DNA of 64,000 nucleotides from assembly GCA_951217055.1 (NCBI GenBank), contig OX578282.1, positions 70,647,092-70,711,091 on the forward strand. Direction: 5' to 3'. A program made the position numbers and the translations under genes. Shown piece after piece: positions 51,902 to 62,149 of this stretch (positions within the stretch are counted from its first letter, which is position 1; each line of letters opens with the position of its first letter). The DNA is from Gerris lacustris (lineage: Eukaryota > Arthropoda > Insecta > Hemiptera > Gerridae). The notes beneath the pieces are model-generated. The model saw nothing but the letters and a program-made list of their open reading frames with translations, was not told where the DNA came from and did no database searches.

Positions 51902-52602
51902 TAGTAGTAGTAGTAGTAAAAACATGTTTTATTTGTAAGTAATGACATAAATATAACTTATATAAATAATACTTCTCTTGCATGTAACGTCATGGCATGT
52001 AGCCGACTGACGGGAGAGAGGCTTAAGGCCGACGACATTAATGAGATAATAATATTATAAATTAAAATATTAGATTGGGTTAATGTCACATTTTTGAGTA
52101 TGAGTATATAAAGATAAATAGAAATATAAAGATTTCCATTTAAAGGAACCACTACAATAATTTTAAGCTAAAAAAAATTTGAAATTAAATAGATTAAATC
52201 TATAAAAGTATATAGTAACAAAACCTATATTATTATACCTTGCGTACTGGTATAATTTTAACAATCTTTTTTAGTGTAACACACCCATACATATTGTAAT
52301 AAATATTCAGAAAACATAACAATCTTAATAACAAATTAAAAGAGGAACAGAACAATAGATGCATAACCAGAAACAGAAACAATACATGCATAACAAATTA
52401 ATAACTGATAAAAAATTTATAAAATTCCGTTTAGAGGAAATACTAGATTAATTGTAAACTAAAAACTTTTTAAATAAAATAAATTAAATCTATAAAAGTA
52501 TAAAATAACAAACCTATATTACAACTTGCGTACTGTTATTTAATTTGGATATAAATATATTTGGGACTAAAAAAATTTGTACAAGAAATAGCTTTGTAAG
52601 AA
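51902..52602 (-). other. LINE 3' UTR with two related direct repeats and (ACT)n tail
   Basis: TAAATCTATAAAAGTATA occurs at 52195 and 52485 with surrounding similarity, a 290-bp direct repeat. The tail is (TAG)n on the + strand at 51903-51919. Confidence 0.7.
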
Positions 52603-55600
52603 TCAAGGAAACCTATTTATTGAGCTAAACCTCACAGACCATGCTTTTTTTAGATAACCAACTAACTTGAACCAAAGATTTTGATTATTAAGGTGTTCTA
52701 TGTACACAGAATAGCTTAGCCGCACCTTACCGAAACTATCCTCTCTAACTTGATTAAGAGCGCTGCACCGAGCTATGAAATGGAAACCAGTTTCTTCTTC
52801 GTTCATTTCACACAATTTGCACAAAATGGATTCCGAGTCATCTACCCATGATCTATAATTTAAGTTTAAAATGTCACATCTAGCCTTAAAAATCCATCTG
52901 ATAAATTCATACGCGTTTTTATCTATAAAGTAAGTGTGGTCTCTTAATTCTAAGTTTTTATAGATAAAATGGTTTGTCGAATTTCCTCTGGCCTCTAAAT
53001 ACTTAGATTTTAAAACACCTTTTAACAAAGTCACGGATTTATTTAACCGCTGTGGTGTTATGTCTTCTATGCTTCTTACAGCCAGGTTCAGACCGTATTT
53101 GGTGTCCAAATTCTTCCACTCTTTGAACCAAAAGACTTCTGACTGTATTACTTCGTTGGCAAGGAAATTAGGTAGTCTGGTAGGAGGTAAATCTAGAACT
53201 CGCAAAATATATTTGAAATGGAGGTTCAAAGTGTAGTAGAATATAGGAATGATATCGGTTTCCAGGTATATCATATAATGTGGCGTGTTGTAAGGAAGAG
53301 AGAAGCACTGCTTTATAAAGTAGGTTTGAAGACTATCTACTCGTCCATCTTCCATCCAACCCCAGACTTGGGCAGCGTAGCACATAATCGACCTTGAAAC
53401 GGCTTGAAAAACTTTACGCTTTGAAGAAAAGGGTGCGTTCATCTGGCTTAGTAAAGATTTCCATGTATGCGTTAAGGCAAATTTCGCAGCTCCTAGTTTC
53501 TCCGTGAAATGTTGACTCATAGACAGTTGAGGCGTTAGTAACACTCCTAAATATTTGTAGGAACTGACTATTTCTAATTGCTCTTTGCCGTACCACCAAC
53601 GCTCACATTTAGCCCTTCTACCTCCGTTGGAGAATATCATTATTTTAGTCTTTTGCAGATTTACTGAGAGCTGCCATTTTTTGCAGTAGTCATACAGTTT
53701 ATTAATCATGTTCTGCAAGGTTTTTGGGTCTGGCGCTATGATTACAATGTCGTCCGCATAGAGAAGAACCCGGATATTCCAATGTTTAATCCACACTCCT
53801 CCCTCAAGCTCCTCGTGCAGATCGTTTAAATACACTATAAATAATAAGGGACTCAAGACACAACCTTGCCTTACTCCTGTAGCTGTTTCAAAACAAGGAC
53901 TTACTCCATCACCACACCACACTACTGAGTTGGACCCTGCGTACATTTCCTTGATTATCCTAATTATTTTCGTTGATACACCCAACTCATGTAGCTTGTA
54001 GTAAAGAAGAGAGCGATTTAATGAATCGAAAGCTGAAGAGAAATCAACAAAACAAGCATAAACTTTTTTCCTTTTAAATTTTAACTTAAGCCTTACGATA
54101 CTCATCAGATTAAATATTTGATCCACTGTGGAATATTGGGGCCTGAATCCTGCTTGATATTCGTTGATTTTTCCATATTCGGATACCCAATTCATAAGTC
54201 TGTTATGCAGTACACTAGTAAACAGTTTGCTGATGGTGTCTAGACAAGATATACCTCTGTAGTTAGTGACCAAGTCCTTGCTCCCTTTTTTGTGCAGCGG
54301 AAAAATTAAACTTCTTTTGAAACTAGCAGGAATATCACCATTTCTGAAAATCGAATTAAAGAGGTCTAAAACCTTTTCGTAGCCTTTTTCTGGTAGGTTT
54401 TTGTAGAACTCGTTAGGAATTCTGTCCATACCAGGTGCCTTGGCGGACTTAGATTTTTGAATAGCTAAAATTAATTCACCCATCTCAATATCTTTATCCA
54501 GATACATATTTTCAACTTTTTTGCAAATCGTCGGACAGATAAAACTAATATCTAACGTGGGATTGAGCAGAGAGCTGAAATGTTCGACCCAGTAAGATGC
54601 CTTAATATTTGTACTTAGAGTAAAAGATGTTTTTTTAAAATTATTTACTAACGTCCAAAAATTTTTAGAATCCCTAATTTTCTTAAAACTTTCATTTATA
54701 TTTTTGTAAAATTGTTTTTTCTTAGAAGTGCAAAGCGCTTTATATTCTTTGCTAGCGCCCGTAAAATAATTTCTAGCTAAATTTGAATCAGTTTTTCTAA
54801 ATAATTTTAAAAGAGAAAAGGTTTTAATTCTACTGTTATCGCATTCTCTATCGAACCACGGCTGCCTAGAATGAAATTTAAAATTTTCTCCCCTCTTTTT
54901 ATTTACTCCGTGGAAAGCAGATTTATAAATACAATCAACAATATTTTGCAATTTTGTTTGATTGTCTTTAGGCCAATGCACCGACTTACTAATTTCAAGT
55001 TCTACTTTATCCTTATAGTAGAGATCATCATTCTTAGACCACAAAATTTTAGGCTGCAAATGAGTAGTTTCTTCTCTACCAGTTTCGATTGAAGTGAGAC
55101 AGAGCTGAATAGGCATATGGTCAGAAGAAATGTCAGAAACTACTTTGAAGTCCGAAACAATAGGAAGTAGGCTGGGATGAACACAGCATAGGTCTATTAC
55201 GGATTTTCCTTTTCCCCTAATAAAAGTGAAATTTCCTTCCTTGTCTCCTACAGTTCGGCCGTTCAGAATAATTAAACTGTTATCACTACAAAAATCAAGA
55301 AATTTTTTCCCATTTGCATTTGGTGAAATTTTATCCCTAGACGTTCTTACATGATTTATTTCTGTAGTAGTATCAGATATTATTTCTTCCGGTATATTTT
55401 GCATTTCACCGACGCGTGCATTACTGTCTCCTATAATTATGAAGTTATTATTTTTATTTTGATCAATCAATCTACACAGCCGCCTAAAATCAGAACACCA
55501 GCTATTTGGATTTAGGTATATTGGAACTAGAAAAAATGAATTATTACTTCTATGTTTAACCTCAACAATTGTAACGCCACAATTATTTATAAATTGTACT

Positions 55601-55908
55601 AAATTATTATTTTGACCTAAATCAGTTTTAAACGCGAAGAGAGTACCGCCACTAGGGCGGCCGTGCGAACTGGATCTAATAGCAGGAGAGTGCACTAGAG
55701 TAAACCCTGGAAATAGTTTTTTATAAATACTAGTTTCCCCCGCGGTGACGAATGTTTCAAAAAGGAAAAATACATCGTAATCACATATAAAATTCAAAAA
55801 GTTAACGTTCCATTTTTTATTCTTTAACCCCGCTATATTAAAAGCTAAAATTTTTAGTTGGTTCAATTTAGTTTTATTAATTATTATTTTTGATTTTGCG
55901 TTACACAT
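52603..55908 (-). CDS. LINE ORF2: apurinic endonuclease, reverse transcriptase, C-terminal zinc knuckle
   Basis: 1101 residues. The endonuclease of the APE type occupies about 20-270: LKILAFNIAGLKNKK at the start, an active-site Glu in FLFETF (about 53), IIIGDSNAR (about 163) and SSDHMPIQL near 270. The reverse transcriptase spans about 460-760: KAPGMDRIPNEFYK, FVDFSSAFDSLNR, GVRQGCVLSPLLF and the catalytic VLLYADDIVIIA. The C-terminal part has CKLCEMNEEETGFHFIARC, a Cx2C...H...C knuckle. There is no RNase H. ATG 55908 lies 51 nt after the ORF1 stop, so re-initiation or an internal start is needed. Clade not assigned. All catalytic motifs are intact, so the copy could be active. Confidence 0.92.
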   Translation of the reverse strand: MCNAKSKIIINKTKLNQLKILAFNIAGLKNKKWNVNFLNFICDYDVFFLFETFVTAGETSIYKKLFPGFTLVHSPAIRSSSHGRPSGGTLFAFKTDLGQNNNLVQFINNCGVTIVEVKHRSNNSFFLVPIYLNPNSWCSDFRRLCRLIDQNKNNNFIIIGDSNARVGEMQNIPEEIISDTTTEINHVRTSRDKISPNANGKKFLDFCSDNSLIILNGRTVGDKEGNFTFIRGKGKSVIDLCCVHPSLLPIVSDFKVVSDISSDHMPIQLCLTSIETGREETTHLQPKILWSKNDDLYYKDKVELEISKSVHWPKDNQTKLQNIVDCIYKSAFHGVNKKRGENFKFHSRQPWFDRECDNSRIKTFSLLKLFRKTDSNLARNYFTGASKEYKALCTSKKKQFYKNINESFKKIRDSKNFWTLVNNFKKTSFTLSTNIKASYWVEHFSSLLNPTLDISFICPTICKKVENMYLDKDIEMGELILAIQKSKSAKAPGMDRIPNEFYKNLPEKGYEKVLDLFNSIFRNGDIPASFKRSLIFPLHKKGSKDLVTNYRGISCLDTISKLFTSVLHNRLMNWVSEYGKINEYQAGFRPQYSTVDQIFNLMSIVRLKLKFKRKKVYACFVDFSSAFDSLNRSLLYYKLHELGVSTKIIRIIKEMYAGSNSVVWCGDGVSPCFETATGVRQGCVLSPLLFIVYLNDLHEELEGGVWIKHWNIRVLLYADDIVIIAPDPKTLQNMINKLYDYCKKWQLSVNLQKTKIMIFSNGGRRAKCERWWYGKEQLEIVSSYKYLGVLLTPQLSMSQHFTEKLGAAKFALTHTWKSLLSQMNAPFSSKRKVFQAVSRSIMCYAAQVWGWMEDGRVDSLQTYFIKQCFSLPYNTPHYMIYLETDIIPIFYYTLNLHFKYILRVLDLPPTRLPNFLANEVIQSEVFWFKEWKNLDTKYGLNLAVRSIEDITPQRLNKSVTLLKGVLKSKYLEARGNSTNHFIYKNLELRDHTYFIDKNAYEFIRWIFKARCDILNLNYRSWVDDSESILCKLCEMNEEETGFHFIARCSALNQVREDSFGKVRLSYSVYIEHLNNQNLWFKLVGYLKKAWSVRFSSINRFP

Positions 55909-55959
55909 TCTGATTCTGCTATTTTTACGGCTTGTTGCTGTTTGCGGCTGTGCATCTAG

Positions 55960-56961
55960 TCATTGCTGATTTGCTGAGGACTGTGGTTGGTTTCTTGTAG
56001 TGTATTCTATTCTGCTATGTTGCTTTGATGTCGTATTCTTTCTCCCTTCCCCTTCGTTAACTATTATTCTTTGCTTAGGTTCCGTTTCTTCTAGTTTGTG
56101 TCGTGATGTTTCATCGCCACTGTTTTCCTTATTTATTTTCTCTATAGCTTCTGTTAGATCTATATTGAAGATTGTTTTTAACTTTGTGATACCGTCTTCT
56201 TTACCTGCGGCTAGACCCCTTTCCGCCCAAGTAAACTTAATCCCTTCAATGTATAAGTGATCGTAGCTCAGTGTGATTTTCATATCTTCTCGTACCTTTC
56301 TTAACTCATTTTTTAATCTTACAAGCTTAGCTCTTTGTTTCCGTACTGATAGGGTGAAGTCTCTATGTACCGCCATGCCTGTGCCTTTCAAGAATCGCCC
56401 ATTTTTTAGAATTTCCTCGATATCCATATCGTTTGGTATATTTGCCACTAACGTTCTACATCCGTTTGCCCTTGGCGGTCCTACCGGATATACTCGGTTA
56501 ATCCATATGCTAGCGGGGCATTTTAACATCATGCTGCAAAAATCTTTTACAACATTTCTAAGCTGTGCTCCTTTGCTGTACTCCAAACCTTTAAATATTA
56601 AATTATTTTTTCTATAATTTCCGTCCAGTAGTTCCGTTTTCATAGCGATCTTATCCAATTCTAGGCCTTCTAATTTCTCAATTTTTGATTTTAACATATT
56701 ATTTTCCAGCTCAAGACTTTCCACCTTTTTTGATAGCTCATGAACTTCCTTCTTTGTGGCTAAAGCCGAGATTTTTGAATCAAGTAGTTGGCTCAGCTGA
56801 TCTATAGTCATATCTCCAACAGTAACAGGTCTCATTTCTACCTCATTAATCATTTTATTATTTTCAGTTTGAATTTTCTTGGCTGTAGTGCTTATTTCTG
56901 GTGATGAACTTCTACGTGATCTTTTTGCCGAGGGGGAAAAATATTTTTTAATATTGCTCAT
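55960..56961 (-). CDS. LINE ORF1: coiled-coil RNA-binding chaperone-like protein
   Basis: 333 residues. A Ser/Lys-rich N-terminus is followed by a coiled coil at about 70-110 (KKEVHELSKKVESLELENNM with heptad Leu). Next is a region from about 115 to 230 with NNLIFKGLEYS, NRVYPVGPP, CRTLVANIPND and LSYDHLYIEGIKFTW. This is the RRM plus C-terminal-domain layout of L1-type ORF1 proteins, which coat LINE RNA. The C-terminal tail is polar and low-complexity. No frame breaks. It precedes ORF2 in the same element. Confidence 0.85.
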   Translation of the reverse strand: MSNIKKYFSPSAKRSRRSSSPEISTTAKKIQTENNKMINEVEMRPVTVGDMTIDQLSQLLDSKISALATKKEVHELSKKVESLELENNMLKSKIEKLEGLELDKIAMKTELLDGNYRKNNLIFKGLEYSKGAQLRNVVKDFCSMMLKCPASIWINRVYPVGPPRANGCRTLVANIPNDMDIEEILKNGRFLKGTGMAVHRDFTLSVRKQRAKLVRLKNELRKVREDMKITLSYDHLYIEGIKFTWAERGLAAGKEDGITKLKTIFNIDLTEAIEKINKENSGDETSRHKLEETEPKQRIIVNEGEGRKNTTSKQHSRIEYTTRNQPQSSANQQ

Positions 56962-57028
56962 AGAAGTATTAACCTTTAGTTGACTTTAAAAAGCAAAACC
57001 AAAGAAAACAAAAACATTTAAATCAAAT

Positions 57029-57368
57029 AAATAAACAAAGAAATATTTATACTTTCGTGATTAGGAGATTTGAAAGAATTAAAAACAACAACTGCTAATC
57101 CTCTTTATCTCGGTGCAGATAAGAGTTTTATCTACATTCCTTTCCTGTTATAAAAATGCTTCCGTTTTAACTAAAACTATGACTTACAATTTTAATTGTA
57201 TCTTCGTAGATTCTTAGAGTACATCCACAAAACTTCAGAAAAATGTTCACAACACTTTAGTCTAACACTATGCCAAAAATCGTTTCAGAACACCGCTTTT
57301 ATCCAAGTGAAAAAAACAAAAAACACTGGAGCCGATGTTTACACGTGCGGCCTTTGCAGCCAACTCCT
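57029..57368. other. AT-rich DNA, nothing recognised
   Basis: No gene or repeat identified. Confidence 0.35.
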
Positions 57369-57535
57369 TAAATCAAATTATAATTATTATTAACTACGGG
57401 AAACAGACAGTGAAAAATACACTCCTGTGCCGGGATTTGAACCACGGGCCTCTATATTTCCAGTATAGTATATTATCAGTAGTATATTTTTCACTGTCTG
57501 TTTCCCGTAGTTAATAATAATTATAATTTGATTTA
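57369..57535. repeat. Inverted pair of SINE 3' ends around a tRNA-like segment
   Basis: Arms of about 52 bp (57369-57420, 57482-57535) with AACTACGGGAAACAGACAGTG. The loop carries a minus-strand B box GGTTCAAATCCC (about 57429-57440). Confidence 0.7.
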
Positions 57536-57775
57536 TATATATTTATAGTAAGACGCTTGCTTTAATTATACAAATAATGATTTTCTTTTAATTTTGCCTT
57601 AACTCTGCTAGATATAAACAGTTGGTTACTTTTAATTTTGTCTCTTTTCTAACTCCGCCATGTATAAGTAGTTAGCAGTGTATACGTACTTAGCAGTGTG
57701 ATTTTATAATTTATATTAATTGAAAAATATAAGGAACTTCGTTCCTACCGGGTGTCCCGCGACACCACACGTATT

Positions 57776-58506
57776 TTTTTAGGGTCCGTAGGCAAAACCA
57801 AGGACCCTTATATTTTCCTGCGTGTGTCTGTCCGTCCGTCCTCTCGCGTGCTCTCACGACTACACCTTTCGTCCGATCACTTTGAAATTTGGCATGTATG
57901 TGTCTTGTACCTGCCCACATATTTTAAAAATATAGCGACTTAAAAAAAATATTTTTCAAAAATATTAGGGTACAAAAACTTAGGGTTAAAAATGTTTTTA
58001 TTTTTTTTCGACACCGTGAGGGGTATCATATGAAAGGGTACGTCGAGCTGATTACAAAAATATATTATTATTTGGTTATAACTTTGATAGGGCGAGCGTA
58101 GGCGAGTTTGAAACGTGCCCCCCCCCCCCCCCCCCCCTTCTATCTCGCTTATGTGAAGTGCAAAAAATCTGAAAAAATTCCTGAACATTCTTCGACCAAA
58201 AGTAAAGATACCACTTTTTGGAAATTTCGAAAAAAATATTATTTTATTTTTTATTGACAAAATACGTTTTTTTATAAGTATGGTCTTTTCGATGTATTTA
58301 TATGGTTGTAGTCCGGTTCAGTGGCGAAAAAATACTTTATCAGAGTGTGTTTTGAGAATATCAGACCCTTTAGAATGGTTCAAAGTAAGCTTTTTAGCAT
58401 TTTAAAAAAACACTGTTTACACACTTTACAGTTAAACACTATATAGTGTGGCCTACGGACCCTCGCTGTGTGCTGACTAGCACACACTTGACCTGTTTAT
58501 TTTTTC
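57776..58506 (+). repeat. Dispersed repeat GGGTCCGTAGGC, copy 1
   Basis: Direct copy of 59588-60318 at roughly 90% similarity. Contains AGGGTCCGTAGGC and its inverse GCCTACGGACCCT (58451), a C run at about 58118-58138, and (GTCC)n. Confidence 0.8.
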
Positions 58507-58689
58507 GTTTACTTTAATGATTTTATGCTTTTAAAACTAATTATTGTCAATCAAATTTATTTAATTCCCCCCCCCCCCCCCCCGTTTTTTTTTTTAAATC
58601 TGTCAAAAATAATTTGATTATATACATGAATAAAAGATCACACAACTTCTGTTAACTTCAGTAAGCTTGCCAGTAAAAAAAAAAAAAAA

Positions 58690-59178
58690 AAATGGTCCAC
58701 GATAACTCAGACAAACTCCCATATTCGAGTTCATAATTACTTGGCCCAGTTGTTTTCCATATATTAGTCTTCGAGGGTACATTTAATTATAATTGAAGAT
58801 TTAAAAATTTATCATAAAAATAACTTCTCCTGGGCGGGGAATCGAACCCGGGCTCTCTCCGTCCGCATTTTAAGCTATTATCTCAGGAACAAGATTTTTC
58901 CAGGGAAAACGGCTTATATCGTTAGATTTGTATTTAAGTCTTAAGTGGACTACATTTTAGAATTTTTAATCAAAATCGTTGGAAATGTTTTCGAGAAATA
59001 TATTTTTGCGCGTTTTTTCAGTTTTTGGGGGAAGCACCCCAAATTTGGAGCTAAAATTTATTTCTCGATTTCGACTCGGGGTATGATTTTTCTGAACATG
59101 TATGCTAAATTTCGTCAAAATCGGCACAGTAGTTATAGTTAAGGCTCCAGGCGTCTGCAGAGACGACATACAGAAGAC

Positions 59179-59211
<33 letters not shown>

Positions 59212-59310
59212 CGTGTTTAGACTCAGGGGACCTCAAAACCTGTAAATCCATAAAAATCGAATTTTTTTGCCATCAGAATACTTTTTCTTAATACGAGAAA
59301 GTAAAAATGC
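58690..59310 (-). repeat. Dispersed repeat with tRNA-like segment, inverted copy
   Basis: Reverse complement of 29125-29725. The minus strand has TAGCTTAAAATGCGG (A-box-like) and GGTTCGATTCC (B box) near 58835-58880. A long A run at about 59187-59211. Confidence 0.75.
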
Positions 59311-59587
59311 AGAATGGGGACAATAAATAAATATACATAAGAAAGGGTTTCTAAATTTTCTCAAAACGATCTATTTTAAATTGTGAAATTTTTGGATTTT
59401 CTATATATATAAAATTAAAGTTTTGTCTGTACATTGGTCAGAATTGAAATTTTTGTTGGATATTTTTTCATTTTAAACATCCCAAAAACCGAATCCGGCT
59501 TAACTTTTTCATGTATGTATGTATGTGTGTGTCTGTCACCACAGTCCGACTTTATAGGCGCAAAACTGGCTCAATGAAATCGATTAA

Positions 59588-60318
59588 TTTTTAGGGTCCG
59601 TAGGCAAAACCAAGGACCCTTATATTTTCCTGCGTGTGTCTGTCCGTCCGTCCAGTCGCCTGCTCTCACGGCTACACCTTTCGTCCGATCACTTTGAAAT
59701 TTGGCATGTGTGTCTTGTACCTACCCACATATTTTAAAAATATAGCGACTTAAAAAAAAATATTTTTAAAAAAAATTAGGTTAAAAAAACTTAAGGGTTA
59801 AAAATTTTTTTTCGACACCGTGAGGGGTATTATCATATGAAAGGGTACGTCGAGCTGATTACAAAAATATATAATTCTTTGGTTATAACTTTGATAGGGC
59901 GAGTGTAGGCGAGTTTGAATCGGGTGTGAAACGTGTCCCCCCACTCTATCTCGCTTATGTGAAGTGCAAAAAATCTGAAAAAATTCCTGAACATACTTGG
60001 ACCAAAATTAAAGATACCACTTTTTGGAAATTACGAAAAAAAAATTATTTTATTTTTTATTGAAAAAATACGTTTTTTTACCATTATGGTCTTTTCGAAG
60101 TATTTATATAGTTGTAGTCCGGTTCAGTGGCAAAAAAATACTTTATCGGAAGTTTGTTAATGTGTTTTGAGAATATCAGACCCATAGGATAGTTCAAAGT
60201 AAGCTTTTTGCATTTTAAAAAACACCATTAATAGGGTACTACTTATACTATACAGTGTGGTGGCCTACGGACTTGCTGTGTGCTGACTAGCACTCACTTG
60301 ACCTGTTTATTTTTCAGA
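59588..60318 (+). repeat. Dispersed repeat GGGTCCGTAGGC, copy 2
   Basis: Direct copy of 57776-58506; lacks the long C run and has a decayed right inverse motif (60263). Confidence 0.8.
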
Positions 60319-60705
60319 GGTGAGCGCAAACATGTTGCGCAATTTGTAGGCTTGGTTTCATCGATAAATATTGAGTAGAACCAAAGTTATTAACAATTTT
60401 ATAAAAAAAGTAATACTTTTCATAGCCATGTCGGTTATTGATTTTTTACTTCAAAACAAACAACTGTGACTTGCTTTGTTTACTTTTGCATAGTTAATAT
60501 ATCGTGATATTTATATTTATATTTAGGTTTTTCTTTCAAAATAATTTTATTTCATTTTTTATTTGATGATACCATATTTCATCACTTTCAGATCAGTTGT
60601 AGCCACAGCGCATGAGCAAATATAAAATCTTTGCCACACGCATAACTTCCATAATTTTCATCTGATCTCGATAAAATTTTAAGAGATTGTACACGTTATG
60701 CCCTA

Positions 60706-61132
60706 CAGTGGCGCACCCAGGATTTATTTTTGGGAGGGGCACAGATTTAAAAAAATAAGGGGGGGGGGGGGGGGGGGGGGGGGGGTAGTGCGGGCTTAGC
60801 ATAATCACAAACAATTAACCAGTCTGGTTTTCTTTGTTCTTAAATTACTTCATATCAAGGGTGGATCCAGCCAATTTTGAAGGGGGGGCTGGCGCCTTTT
60901 TAGGGGGGTCCGGGGGAGAAAAATTTTCCTCCCCCGGGAAAATTACTTATTTATTTATTTATTTCATTATTACTTTAACATGTGCTGCGAAATTGCACTT
61001 TAAACGCCAAAAAAAAAAAATGTCGGGCTAAACTTGGTATAATATAATTAGGTACTTATTTATTTATTTATTTTTTTTTACTATTACTTTAACACGTGCT
61101 GCGGAATTGCATACTTAAATTTTAGGTCTGCT

Positions 61133-61163
<31 letters not shown>

Positions 61164-61192
61164 AACGTGCCCCCCCCTTGGGTGTGCCACTG
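60706..61192. mobile_element. hAT-like MITE (487 bp)
   Basis: Terminal CAGTGGCGCACCCAGG and TTGGGTGTGCCACTG; 8-bp duplication ATGCCCTA at 60698-60705 and 61193-61200. Contains two G runs and a 108-bp tandem duplication (60944, 61052). Confidence 0.87.
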
Positions 61193-61609
61193 ATGCCCTA
61201 TATGGTTCCGTATGAATGTCATTGTACGTAATTGGATTTGCAGTAGCCACTGCGCATGCGTTAATGAAAAAACCACCAAACATCAATTTTTCAAGGTCTA
61301 ACAAAGCTACAATTTTGCTCAGAATTGGTGGATAAGAAATAATAGTATTTAAAAGCATAAAATCATTTAAGTATGTTCTAGGATTCGAGAAAGCTATGTG
61401 CCACACTAATTGCTTTTAACCTATTCAGGCATTTTAATTAATTGCTAGGCGTGCATGATAATAGGAAACATAGCCACTAATATCTAGCATGAGCCCCGCA
61501 CGGAGCACGGGGTGAAGGCTAGTTTATTATAATTAAAAACAATGTAAATGTAACTAAATTTGTAATTTCAAGACACTACTATAATAAAGTTTGTTTTTGT
61601 TAAACTTTT

Positions 61610-62090
61610 TAAAAGATAGTCTGTCAATTAGTGTGGCACATAGCTTCCTCGCGTTGTGTAATGTACGTAAATGATTTTATGCTTTAATAAACCGTTATTT
61701 CTGATTTATTTAATTTTTTTTCCTCCTTCTATTCTGTCGAATTGATCTTGATTTTTATATGAATAAAAGTATCCAGTTAGCAAAATTTGAAGAACGTAGA
61801 CAGATGAAATTAATTGAAGCGAGCGTAGCGAGCTTCCTACATTCAACGAAATATGCTCCGTGTCTGTCTGTCTGTCTGTCTGCCTGTCTGTCAGTAACGT
61901 TCACGCGTGTGACGATAACTTGAGTAAAAGTTGACCGATTTTGTTGAAATTTGGTATACATGTTCCTCTTACTAATACTCAGGCTAAGTTCGTTGGACAG
62001 CGTGATCCGTCCAAGAGTTCGCGCGCAACGCTCGCGTAAACGAGAGGTACAAAAATTAAATTGGAATTTCAGGACGGGAAAAGATTCTAT
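61610..62090 (+). repeat. Dispersed repeat, second copy of 51230-51570
   Basis: Shares GTCAATTAGTGTGGCACATA, GACGATAACTTGAGTAAAAG and AACGCTCGCGTAAACGAGAG landmarks. Includes (GTCT)n at about 61860-61885. Confidence 0.7.
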
Positions 62091-62149
62091 CATCATCTAT
62101 TCGATGAGACGAACATTTTTTTCAAATAACTTTTTTTACTAAATGTAGG

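Larger units (their letters stand above)
51902..57015 (-). mobile_element. Full-length LINE (5.1 kb) with two intact ORFs
   Basis: Flanked by ATTTAAATCAAAT at 51889-51901 and 57016-57028. In the minus sense: a short 5' UTR (about 54 nt), ORF1, ORF2, a 700-nt 3' UTR and an (ACT)n tail ending at the duplication. No stops in either ORF. Confidence 0.85.
59400..61522 (+). mobile_element. Helitron-like element carrying later insertions
   Basis: The 5' end TCTATATATATAAAATTAAAG and the 3' end with a CCCCG/CGGGG stem (61494-61512) then CTAG (61519-61522) fit Helitron termini. It includes the second GGGTCCGTAGGC repeat and a hAT-like MITE. No helicase. The 5' boundary is tentative, since the host base before it is T rather than A. 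Confidence 0.5.

Noticed and set aside
58451..58463. GCCTACGGACCCT as the right terminal inverted repeat of a transposon starting at 57781
   Set aside because: Similarity with the second copy continues about 45 bp past this motif, so it is not the true end.
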